Assembly: GCA_003693705.1 (NCBI GenBank)
Contig: RBZT01000623.1
Location: forward strand, 124,001 to 188,000
DNA: 64,000 bases
Source of the DNA: Polymyxa betae
Lineage: Eukaryota > Endomyxa > Phytomyxea > Plasmodiophorida > Plasmodiophoridae
Direction: 5' to 3'
Shown here: positions 42,047 through 54,787 of the stretch, in pieces
Position numbering within the stretch: the stretch's first letter is position 1
Layout: the number at the start of each line of letters is the position of its first letter
Position numbers and translations under genes: made by a program
The notes under the pieces: generated by a model
The model's database searches: none
What the model was told of the DNA's origin: nothing
The model's input: only the letters and a program-made list of their open reading frames with translations

Positions 42047-42683
42047 GATCAGCGTATAAATGGCTGGAATGAAGCCTATCACAGAAGAGTGGCTTCGTGT
42101 TGTGTATGGAAAGGGGAACCTCTCAAATCCAGAAACAAGAGCGCGCAATTTGAAAAGAACTCTGTCACACCAGTCACGAAAAAAGTTGTTTCGGCAGTTG
42201 GAAAATTCTAACATGGACGGTTTCTGAGAATAAACAGCGTTTGCTTTCATCAACTCAATTTCAACGAACTAATCAAATCCAATCCAATCCAATCCAATCA
42301 CGATTTCAAAAGAAATAGAAATAAATGTCAAGTATGCTTTATGGATGACGGAGGACGAATACTGATGCGACAATTGTGATGACGAGAATTTACAAGATTA
42401 CTATGATAAGGATAGTCAGTCTTGTTAGGGTTTTTTTCTGATGGAACAGCTGAAGGCGGCCCCATTTCTACCTGATCTTGGCACCATGGATCTTGAATTG
42501 TATACAAATAACTAATGATGCTACATTTTATGAGAATTTAAATTGCTTTCTGACGGTAAGCCCGATCGTATTGATCACATTTGTGAACAGCAATCTATCA
42601 GTTTGTACTCCCCATGATATCAGATCAATTCATGAAAACGGGATCAATCACTTCAAAAGTTCAACGGATACTAGTGAATTCAG
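42047..42683. other. Intergenic stretch with (AATCC)n microsatellite
   Basis: Between the start of the previous gene and the 3' end of glutathione peroxidase. It contains (AATCC)4AATC at 42276-42299 and a GTTAGGG-T(7) word near 42424. No gene is supported. Confidence 0.4.
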
Positions 42684-43693
42684 TTATTTGACCAAGACAG
42701 TGATTTTACTGATTCTTAACAGATATTGGTTTGACATATACAGGAGAGATGTCGAGGCGATATTTCGGTTGCGTCCAGATGCAATCAATAGTCTTACCTT
42801 GACGCCGAAGTCCCGAGTAATTTTCTTAATTCGGCCTCGATTTTTTGGAAATCGGGAGTTTGTATGCGAGATATTGGCGTCCCAGATCGATCCACGAACC
42901 ACTAATTCAAACTGGATTAAGTGATCGTAACAATTGTTATATGTGTCACATACAATTCCATGAAAATTCCATGAGATGTCGCCCGGAAAGTACGATTTTA
43001 GGAATCTGAAAATGTCGTTGGCGCCGTCCCCGTTAACATCCGTCTGATGGAAAGAAATTAAAAAAGATGCCTTCGCCATTATGACAAACAACTTTGGAAA
43101 ACAAAGGAAATCGGACACCATATTCTGATTCAACGAATTCCTTGATATCTTGATCAGATTCGGGTTCCTGAGCTCCGAACTGATTGCATGGGAAGGCAAA
43201 AATCTCGAACCCTTTCGGGAATCAATACCAATTGCGATTATGAAGCACTAGGACCGACCGAGATTCTTATATTTGATATACAGCTGAACTAAATGATGAT
43301 ATGAGCTCTCTGTATAACCACATTGGCTGGCTACATTAACGACCAGGATCACCTAATTCACTATTAGAGCCAGCAGATACAGATTAGCAGGGAGACATTT
43401 CCTCTGTATTTCGATAGATCGACAACGTCTCCAGAAATACTGGTCGCCGTCATATCGAATAGGCTCTGAGCGGTCATAGGTTGAATCGTTTCGTCGAGCT
43501 TGGATAAGAGGGACGCCTTCCAGGACATCACCAGGCTGAACAGTTGCAGGTTGAAGTTTGATTGGGTCTGATAGCTGACCATGATGGCAACAGCTGCCGC
43601 CGCTGCAGCAGTTATGATGATATACCTCTTGCAGCTAATCGCCATAATAACAGACGGTCTTGTAACTGCTTGATAAAAGCGCTGAATGGCCAC
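42684..43693 (-). CDS. Membrane-anchored glutathione peroxidase (Cys type)
   Basis: Five exons or so. The N-terminus has a hydrophobic anchor ([20 protein letters not shown]) preceded by a short leader; alternative starts lie at 43693 and 43651. The peroxidase fold follows: [23 protein letters not shown] then [18 protein letters not shown] (catalytic Cys in place of selenocysteine), [15 protein letters not shown] (catalytic Gln), [22 protein letters not shown] and DISWNFH (catalytic Trp). It reduces hydroperoxides with thiol donors; an anchored form recalls GPX7/GPX8-type ER enzymes. The last exon and stop are approximate because the region after the catalytic Trp is divergent. Confidence 0.78.
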
Positions 43694-43866
43694 GCTGTTC
43701 AGAATCGAGGATGTGTTAGATGATTTTCAGGCAACAAAGTTCGCGATTCCACCATAAAGTAAGCTGTTGCTTTCTGAGGGCATTTTCGCAGGAACGGGAG
43801 ATCGGAATGCTGAACCTAAGATGGAGCATTGAGGGAGAGATTTTAAGCACCACAGACTTTATTTCT

Positions 43867-44852
43867 TTATGTCAAGTCAAGTTCGGCGACTTCAGAATTC
43901 GCTTTCTGCATGGCTTTCTTGATTTGCAGTAGAATACTGGTTTTCCATGAGTCCAGCTTGCTGATTTTATCAAACTATCAAACTAATGTCAAAACAGAAA
44001 TATCAGGCGGGTTCCGGCTTACTTCGTATAGAGCATCTTCGAATTTTTCAAGATCGCATTGGGATATGGATTCCAACAACTGTTCGCAGAACTTGCATTC
44101 ACGCGAGCCTTCAAAAGCAGGATACACATTCTTATATTGCTTGATTGCGTCGTCTGCACCAGAGATATCCAGTCCGCCAGCAACAGACAATGCTAAATGG
44201 CACAGCAGTGCCTGGAAATAATACCCTTTGGCAGACCATTGCAGAAGCTTGTTATCGAGAGAGGCGGAGGCGACCTCCTCGTAAATCACAATTGCTTGTC
44301 TATAATCTTCAACCATCGCAGATAAGTTCGCCACTTGAACTCTGCACTGATTTCCTGTCGTGACCTGGTCTTCGGCAGAAAATAACTCAGATGCCTGCGA
44401 ATACGCATCGATGGCGCTTTTCAAGTCGTGATCGCTTTCGTACATTTCGCCAATTTCTTTGTAGATTTTGGCAGCTGAAGACAGTTGGCTGGCCTCGCTA
44501 TGCATCGTCGCAGCAATTTTGTAAACGCGAATGGCATCCGCTGACGACACTTTCTTATAAGCTTTTGCTGCTTCCACATACATGTTTTTAGTTTTTGTGG
44601 TATCGTTGGCTTCTTTGAAAGCGTCGGCTGCAAGCATATATGTATCACCAGATTCTTTCCCTAATCATAAAAAGTTGATACGAACTTCTAGCAGCATCCT
44701 GATGCCAGCTTACATTCCTTGGCCAGTTTGTATTGGCCGCCTGCTTTCTCAAACAGCTCGCCAGCTTCGTCCGGCTTCCTGAATAACCCAAAGAAGCCCG
44801 GCTTCATTTTCTGGCGCGCCTCGGCGACCAATGCAGCTGTCTTGTCTGTCAT
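43867..44852 (-). CDS. Alpha-SNAP (NSF attachment protein)
   Basis: Three exons starting MTDKTAALVAEARQKMKPG at 44852. The TPR-like helical array shows FGLFRKPDEAGELFEKAGGQ, YMLAADAFKEANDTTKTKN, SSADAIRVYKIAATMHSEAS, AAKIYKEIGEMYESDHDLKS, NQCRVQVANLSAMVEDYRQA and CKFCEQLLESISQCDLEKFE. The last exon reads LDSWKTSILLQIKKAM and ends AELDLT, matching the conserved C-terminus that stimulates NSF. It dismantles post-fusion SNARE complexes with NSF. The terminal Leu-Thr in place of the usual Leu-Ala or Leu-Arg is a minor deviation. Confidence 0.9.
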
Positions 44853-45114
44853 TGCTCAATATGACAATGAACTGTGATTCGGTCAAAGAATCTTATAAAC
44901 ACCGTGCAACGTAAACTTGAACGATGATGCTAAAAAGTTTCATGTAAAAAAAGATTCTGGCCGATAGCTGTTCCTACATTGCAATTCTACTCAGAAAGAT
45001 TTCATTTCCAAAACATTGCGGTTTTGTAGGGAATGGCTCTATGGAGATGAATGATGATCCATCAAAAAAGTATTGTTTATGTTTGAAAAAAGGTTTATTC
45101 AGCAATGGTTCAAT

Positions 45115-46342
<1,228 letters not shown>

Positions 46343-46697
46343 GTGAAATCGGACTTATGGCTACAAAACACCCACAAAAACAACCACAGCAATGTTAAGT
46401 GCCTGAGCTCGGTTCTAATAAGAGCTCACGAAGAAAAGTGTTCCAAAGACATGGGCGGTCTTAGAGAGGGCGTTAAGATTTCTGATGTTTCTTCGAAACT
46501 TGCAACATGCAAACCTCACTGTTTAAACACGTATCAAAATAAAGAGATTTTTGGCAATGAGAATCTCATGCGTAATGTTACAAATGAATTAACAAGCTCT
46601 GTCGATAACTGAAACCAGATGAGCTTGGTACATGATAGATGATCAGATCATGTGATTCCCACAAGGTTGCGTAACAATACATTTATTTGTGTCTGAG
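46343..46697. other. Intergenic stretch
   Basis: Upstream of TPI and downstream of the next minus-strand gene. An 89-codon forward frame has no ATG start and poor coding character. Nothing else is seen. Confidence 0.3.
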
Positions 46698-46775
46698 TTG
46701 TTTGAAGTCTCATTGTCTTTTTCGTATGATACTGTAGCATTGTTTGAAGTCTTATTGTCGTCTTCGTATGATAGC
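46698..46775. repeat. 42-nt period direct duplication at a gene 3' end
   Basis: TTTGAAGTCT-ATTGTC-TCGTATGATA occurs at about 46701 and again at 46743 with few mismatches, spanning the stop of the minus-strand gene at 46752. Confidence 0.6.
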
Positions 46776-47441
46776 ATCTGGGATAACAGCTTCGAATGCA
46801 ATCTTATCCGACTTTGTCATCCTGGGCTTGCCGATCGGCCTCAGCCTCATAACGACTCGAGGAGCGCCTTTCAGTTTCGACATTTTGGGCAGATGCGGGC
46901 GATTCCTAGCTGCTTGTTCCAGGTTCTCGTAAACGAATACACCTTTGCCATTCGGGCGAACTTCATGCTCCAGACGATATTCAGTGACGCCATCGTACAA
47001 AGAAAAGTATCTGCCTCCAACCATTCCAACTAGTTTATAGTAATATGGCTTGACCTCTCTGGTCATTGTTTCGTAGGAAATCGATGCTGTTTTGCATGTG
47101 TTTTCGTGGGAAGGCGATGCCGTTTTGGCCTGTTTGTTGTCGAAGCTTGCGTATGCGTTACCGATGATTGCTGCCTCTACTACACGAACTTCTGCTCGTA
47201 TTTGCTGAATAAGGCGAACTAGAAGATCACGTTGCCGATCCTCATCGTGGCCATCATCGTTAATTTCTGTTCTGAGAAACAAATCAATACTTTGCCATCG
47301 TTCTTCTAAACTAGATTGTAGTTCTCGCCAATCTGTTGTTGCAAGCAGTCTATATGCGTCCATCTCGTATGTCCTTTCATCGGCAACCTCATTGTCGTTG
47401 AATTTGTCAGAAACCATTTTCAGCAGATTCCAAATCTGCAA
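46752..47441 (-). CDS. Unrecognised 229-residue protein
   Basis: Single exon. The N-terminal half is acidic and helical (EERWQSIDLFLRTEINDDG, LLVRLIQQIRAEVRVVEAA). The C-terminal half looks like a small beta-rich fold: YYYKLVGMVGGRYFSLYDG, TEYRLEHEVRPNGKGVFVYE, APRVVMRLRPIGK, DKIAFEAVIPDAI. The pattern SLYDG plus FVYENLEQA plus APRVVMRL feels like a conserved domain seen in protist and viral proteins of unknown function, but I cannot name it. There are no membrane helices or signal peptide. A further 5' exon is possible. Confidence 0.5.
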   Translation of the reverse strand: MQIWNLLKMVSDKFNDNEVADERTYEMDAYRLLATTDWRELQSSLEERWQSIDLFLRTEINDDGHDEDRQRDLLVRLIQQIRAEVRVVEAAIIGNAYASFDNKQAKTASPSHENTCKTASISYETMTREVKPYYYKLVGMVGGRYFSLYDGVTEYRLEHEVRPNGKGVFVYENLEQAARNRPHLPKMSKLKGAPRVVMRLRPIGKPRMTKSDKIAFEAVIPDAIIRRRQ

Positions 47442-47748
47442 GTTTTCTGTTCCTGTACAACTCCGATCAATAATATCTAGAGATGCACAATTGTCTTTAG
47501 CTCAACTGATAGAATCCCGAGCCAACAGTACTGCTTTTCGACTGCAGGGTGTTTCAGATTTTCAACTGTTTGGTAACTAAGGTGAAGGTATATTGCGAGT
47601 TCGCCATTGTCTTTAAGGCTATAAAACTCATCTGATTGGGGTTTCTGGAAGATTTCTTAGTTATAGGTATCGGAACCGTTCATTTTAGAGATCACTTCAG
47701 ATGCGATCTGTGGTACTTCTGATATAGGCTGAGATTTGTTTCGTTTAG
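47442..47748. other. Divergent intergenic region
   Basis: Shared upstream region of the minus-strand gene ending at 46752 and the plus-strand Elongin-LRR gene; no motif or gene recognised. Confidence 0.3.
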
Positions 47749-49884
47749 ATGGATGCTTCACTGGAACATGACACAGTCCGTCTAATTGCTGGTCATCGTC
47801 CAGGAACCGAAACACGTGTTCGGCTAACTTCGATCAAACCACTCTCGTTCGAGATTCCATATAAGCTTGTAAAGCAAAGCGCTGTACTGAACAATATGTT
47901 CAAGAAGGGTATTTACGTTTATTGGTTTCCGACGACTCTGTTAGTTCATTGATAGGCAGGGGCTTTTATGGAAGGAATTACGAAGACGGCAGTGTTTCCA
48001 GAATTTTCTAATCAGGTTCTGGCTGATGTTGTGGCATTTTTGCAGGGATCTCTACACCAGATTCCAACATCTAGCCACGCCATCGATCTTTTTCTGGCGT
48101 CTGAATTCCTTCAGCTGCGTCGTCTGCAAAACCTGTCTGCTAGATCGATTGCTAAAGACTTCGAATATTTCCATTCATTTGGGGCCTTACCTGATCATTT
48201 GGTTTTTTATATTCTTCGAGAGCTAGATCCGTTGCACCTATGTATGGCCGAGGCGATGCTCAAGAGAAATGGCAGAGCTACAGATACATCTGCATTGTGG
48301 AAAAGATTGCAGGAAAAGCATTATCCTGAAGCAACTTGTATCTCGGACGTCAAGGCATTTGTCATGCAAATGCATTTTGAAAAGACAGTATCACGTTTCT
48401 CTCCTTCGATCAAAGCCAAACATCCGATTCTGCTGGCGAACTATCGCCAAACGAACGACATCGAAGGCATCGATCACCTGGGCTCGCTTCGGCCTGCTTT
48501 AACTTTTATGGCATCTCACATTCGGCGTTTTGTGTTAAAGAACACTGGACTTGCTGAAAATGTCATCTACAGCATCATCTCCCGGTTGATATCGGCATCA
48601 GAATTGCGACTGGAGAATAACCAGCTGAACCAGAATGCAGGAATTGCAATTGCCCGGGCTATTAAGCAGAATCCAAAACGAGACCTGATCTCTCTGGATA
48701 TAAGCAACAACAACATCTCGGCTGTTGGTATGCGATCGTTGGCGACATCCAACAATCGAGCACTGTTTCGGCAAGTGTTGCCATCACTGCATCAGGAGAA
48801 TTGCCACGAACAGAAATTGTCAGTCTGCTTGGCGGATAACGCTATCGGAGACCCATTCTTAATAGAAATCGGTTGTTGTATATCCCGTATTCAAGTACTG
48901 AATGTTTCGAGTAACAAGCTGGGTTCTCAAGGAGGCCAGGCGTTGGCTTTAGCATTGAATCGAATGCCATCTCTTACCCATCTCTCAATGCATTCGTGTT
49001 CATTGGATGGCTTCGCCGTCACTTCAATCACAGAAGCTATAATCAAAACTCCCATTGCTTTGGTCTATTTCGACGTCAGCGACAATATCGACAAATGCGA
49101 TCGGTTTTATTCTGGAAAACTCGACCAGCTAATTGCCTCAACACCTACGCTAGCGCATCTCAAAGCCGGTGGAAACAAGTTTACGACTAAGAACCTAATC
49201 GGTTTAGCACAAGCTCTTAGATCATCACATCATTTACAGACTCTCGATCTGCAAGCTATAGATTTGGAATCTGCCATCCAGACAGTAGCTTTAGCTTGCC
49301 AACAGAGCACTACGATAAAATCGCTTAATTTAGCGAATGCCGGCTTATCAAGCAAGTCTATGTTGAGTATTGCATCGGTTGTTGCATATAATACCAGTTT
49401 GAAGACGCTGAATTTATCTGGAAATGCAATCGATGGCGAAGCATCGTTAGCGCTATCTTTGGCTTTGCAGCAAAACAGCACTTTAGCCACCTTGATTATG
49501 AATGCTGGTCTAGGGTCTAATACTCTTAGCTCTACATCTCTTCATAACATTATCAACGGCATGCAGCAATCAACAATTATAAAGAAGATCTCATTCGTAA
49601 ATCATAGAATGAAGAACGTTGAATGTGTTTCCGTTATTCAAATGCTTCCGACATGTACAAAGCTGGTTTCTATCGATCTCCGAGGGAATCGAGTTTGCGA
49701 CCGTGGTTTTAGCACCATTGTGAATTTCTTAATCGAGAACAGACGATCTATTTCGCGACCAGTATTGCTGGATCTGCGAGCGAACGATTTAACATTGGCT
49801 TTGGAATCCACACTTCGATTGTTCTCCAATCTATTACCGAATGTTCGTATTTTGGACGATGCCAGCCAATTCGTAAGAGTTTAG
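47749..49884 (+). CDS. Elongin C-like / Elongin A-like / LRR fusion protein
   Basis: Two exons (47749-47908, 47960-49884; 51-nt intron) give 694 residues. Residues about 8-120 resemble Elongin C/Skp1 (BTB fold): VRLIAGHRPGTETRV, FEIPYKLVKQSAVLNNMFKK, VFPEFSNQVLADVVAFLQG, then IPTSSHAIDLFLASEFLQL, which aligns with the Elongin C end. Residues about 135-185 resemble the Elongin A BC-box/F-box-like region: FGALPDHLVFYILRELDPLH and DTSALWKRLQEKHYP. Residues about 215-690 are ribonuclease-inhibitor-type LRRs (LISLDISNNNISAVGMRSL, LKTLNLSGNAIDGEASLAL, LVSIDLRGNRVCDRGFS). It could act as a self-contained adaptor plus substrate receptor for a Cullin-RING ligase, which is inference. Exon phases agree exactly. 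Confidence 0.7.
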
Positions 49885-50142
49885 AGCTGGCTTTTAAAAA
49901 TAAGAGGTCCCAGTTACGTGAAGATTGTGAAGGCGCAGTGACTCCATAGGAAAGAGTTTAAGGCATGATAAGGTGTCCCTTGGGAACACGACTGGGCAAC
50001 CCTATCCGAGTTACGTACTATCTAAGCGCGGACATTTTGGCATAACAACGGGCTGCGCTCGCTCCGTCAGCAGTTGTCGCCGACGCTTTGTAACAGCAGC
50101 GTCGCCATTCACAATTGCTTGCTGTTATCGACGTTTATAACA

Positions 50143-51731
<1,589 letters not shown>

Positions 51732-51888
51732 TTTATGCTTTATTGAATACACGTTAGCTGAACGTATTGTTGATTAACAACTGGAATTTCTGTCGTTTAC
51801 GCCTGGCAGTGTAGGGACTTGTTGGATCGATTTCTCCGAGGCACTTCCTTTACCTTCTACATACCTCTGGCGGGCTGTTCAAAACGTT

Positions 51889-52745
51889 ATGGCACAGTCC
51901 GACCATCTGTCTGTCCAGTTTCACAGGCGACTAGCATCGTTCTCACGTATGTTAACCTATCTAACTAAAGCCTATTAGGGCTTACACATTTGGAAACAGA
52001 ATCGGCTTCTCAGCTGAAATGTAGCTTGGACCAGGTCCTCCCTCATTTAACAGCCTTGCATGAAATCCATGATTCGATTCGCCATTTCAATAGCTGCTTT
52101 GTCAATTTTCTCGATGCGATTGATATGCAAACATCTACATTAAACTTACCGATCTACCCTCAGCCCGATCATATCAGCCATGCATCATCCATTCCCAGCC
52201 TGGATCCAGCAGTGCTGAAAGCAAAGTTAGAAAAACAACAGCCTGAACCAGCAGAGATGACCTCTGATTCAGATGCGATGGTTGAACAACAACCATTAAC
52301 ATTACAAACAGTTAGTGTTAAGATCGTTTCAAGCGTCTGAAGGAGGCCTAAAAATTCCTCACAGAAACCAGTCAGCTCTCAGACAAAGCTAAATACAACC
52401 AAGTTGCCGCCGAAATATCGGGGTGTTGCAGAGCGTCGGGTCCTGCAAGATATTCTAAGTGCTCTGGAAGATGTCGGTCCTGAAGGATTGTATGACCGCT
52501 ACTGCTACTTTTCTTATGAATGCTAACGAGTTTGTAATGTCACAACAGATCCCTGTCTGAGTTGGCTTCGGTTTCTCGTCTGAGTGGCATTCAAGCCAAA
52601 GAATATGTTGCTGTACTGATTAAACAAGGTCAAGTAGGGAGAACAAAAACCCAAAAGGTTTGATATCAATCGAATGTTGACTTGTTTTAATGTTATGCAA
52701 TTGCAGGGTCTTACTTATAGATTAAAAGCAGTTTCTTTGGACTAA
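51889..52745 (+). CDS. Dam1-like (DASH) N-terminus with C-terminal winged-helix-like domain
   Basis: Five exons (51889-51946, 51979-52310, 52365-52489, 52549-52657, 52707-52745; first intron 32 nt) give 220 residues. Residues about 30-90 match the conserved Dam1 helix: SLDQVLPHLTALHEIHDSIR, HFNSCFVNFLDAIDMQ, and NLPIYPQP, the F-N-x-x-F-x-x-F-L then P pattern of fungal Dam1, which joins kinetochores to microtubules. The middle is acidic and disordered. Residues about 150-220 (RGVAERRVLQDILSALEDVG, LSELASVSRLSGIQAKEYVA, VLIKQGQVGRTKTQKGLTY, RLK) look like a winged helix. That tail is not part of yeast Dam1 as I know it. Assignment to the DASH complex rests on a short motif. Confidence 0.55.
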
Positions 52746-52970
52746 ATATCTGTAAAGCAAACAAGTGGATTTTTCTCTAACGTTGAGTCTCTGGAAATGA
52801 ACTCTCAACAAAACTGTAATGTCACGTACACTATATAAAACCGCCTTCCTTTAGAATCTAGATATTGCACATTTGCAAGATTTTTTTTGCGATCCTGCAG
52901 ATACTTTCTCCTGGCGCCACAAGTCATCACCTTCGTCATTTGATAGTGCAACTCGCTGCGAAACACCAAA

Positions 52971-54083
52971 ATGAAGAACGAAACAGGCGCCAAGAAGGCC
53001 TCTATTTTTGACAAATTGACCGATTCTTCCAAATAGTACCATAAATGAGAACTTTTTTGCAGACGCCACCTAACTAGATCTTAGCACAGGATCACATCAG
53101 CACAGATTTGATGCTGATGGTAAAGGACGTGGAATCGCTGGACGTGATCGTGTTGCAAAAGGCTCGGGAACCACAGATACACCATGTATGTTTATTGCAA
53201 TCATTTCAACAATCTCAATGATTTGCGGCAGACGACGACGGGACTCCCATCCGCGATCTGTCTCAGATCACACGAACCAATCTTCGATCGAAAGACGCTA
53301 AGAACCCTGCGCGACCAAAATCCAGTAAGAATGTTCAAGATGCGAAGCAGCACCGATGCCGAGAGAAGAACTGTGTCAACAGCTGCTCGCCGATTTCCAA
53401 GCAAGGATACTGCAGCTATCACATGTGGCAGGTTCTGTCTTTCAGCAAAGCTGTCGACAGAAAAGTTCCACTGAATCGGTGTCATTTAGGAAAGTGAATC
53501 AGGAAAGTTCCCGAAAACTGGAACAGGCGTTTCACCAACGTCCCCCGAGCCTGTTAATCGCCGGCACCAACGTTCCACATCTTCGCTTTGTCAAGTCCCG
53601 GAATGTGGCAATGATCGTAATGCTGACGGATTCTGTCTGGTGCATTCGAAGGCAGCTCAAGAGGTTGCCGTTGCTAAACCGGAAGCGATTAGCGAGGAAC
53701 AAGCTGAGGCGCCTCGGGAGACTTCCAGCGATAAGCAATGCATCATCCAGTCGTGTGCTGCCGCCGTCCATCGAATGGGATACTGCCGGGCCCATTTCCA
53801 GGAGATGCTGGAGATGGATGAAGAGCATCCTGAAGACAAGCAGGCGTCAGCGAGCGCATCTCCATCAGCTGCCAAAGCGAAAGGCAAAGCCGCTTCGGCA
53901 AATAAGACTCTCTCCCGCCTGACCGATCCGAAAAATTACACCGGAAGCCACCAGCATCGCTTCGATAAAAGCGGACACGGGCTCGGCCTGGATGGACGTG
54001 ATTCGGTCGTGAAAGGGTCCGGTACCGCCGCCAAATATCGTGGAGGAAAGATTGTCGACATATCTCAGGTCCTTCGTCAGTAG
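52971..54083 (+). CDS. Protein with two partial p25-alpha motifs flanking three CxxxxC/GYC-x2-H zinc-finger repeats
   Basis: Four exons (52971-53035, 53085-53185, 53232-53431, 53490-54083) give 319 residues in exact phase. Residues about 12-55 read IFDKLTDSSKYTGSHQHRFD then GKGRGIAGRD, the C-terminal signature of p25-alpha/TPPP (LTD-x5-TGSH-x-x-RFD, GxGxGxxGR). The same block recurs at about 262-319: RLTDPKNYTGSHQHRFDKSG, HGLGLDGRDSVV. Between them lie three C-x4-C-x(6-9)-GYC-x2-H or GFC-x2-H units: CREKNCVNSC to GYCSYH, CQVPECGNDRNADGFCLVH, CIIQSCAAAVHRMGYCRAH, like WRKY19-type small fingers. p25-alpha proteins bind tubulin and are common in flagellates. Microtubule binding is inferred. An antisense frame over exon 1 is a shadow. 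Confidence 0.8.
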
Positions 54084-54787
54084 ATAGCACGACATTCACT
54101 TTCTTCCGGTTTTTCAATACAATGTTCGTTGGTTATCGTCATTATCCATCTCAGAGAAAAGCTTAGGATACAACGAGACGTGATATCACTTGAAGAAATC
54201 ATTGATTTCACTATTTGATGGGCGATGACCTTTTGCTGTCGTTGTGGTTTTATTCTTTCCTAAACCTAAGGTTGCTGTTCATGTGGGATGGTTGATTCGA
54301 GACGAGGTCATTCTCCCGATGTCTGTCTGCAATTGAGAAATTGATAAGAAACTGCTGGGCTTGGATGATAGTGGAGTCAGATCCTTGTTCCAGTTAGTGA
54401 TGCCCAGATCAAATGTGAAGATACAATATGAAAGAGACTGGTTTTAACCGGCTTAATTGCCGTTATTATAAATGAAACGAATCATGAAGCGAGGACGCTA
54501 CTCCTCATTCTTTAATTGAATAGATGTTTCTGAATACCACGTTGAGGGAAGTTCTTTACCGCCATGTAGTGACGAACTCATCGCTATGGTGTCAATAGAA
54601 ATCCAGCTGTAACAGCTCAATAAAAACACCCACAGCGATGCATTGTAACCTCAGCAGCAAATTTCGTTGCAATCTGTGATTATACGGCCATTGGTTCCAG
54701 CATTCAACGCCATATCCCATTTTCAAACTTGTCATTTCTCTTGCGGTGAACTGTCTTTGGTTTTGATAGTGATAGCGACTCTCAAGT
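54084..54787. other. Intergenic stretch
   Basis: Convergent interval between the p25-alpha gene and a minus-strand coiled-coil gene. Short frames here lack starts or homology; nothing supported. Confidence 0.35.

Noticed and set aside
52805..53069. Two minus-strand frames starting MASAKKFSFM and MEESVNLSKI
   Set aside because: They are antisense to exon 1 of the p25-alpha gene, whose LTDSSKYTGSHQHRFD join is convincing; they have no homology.
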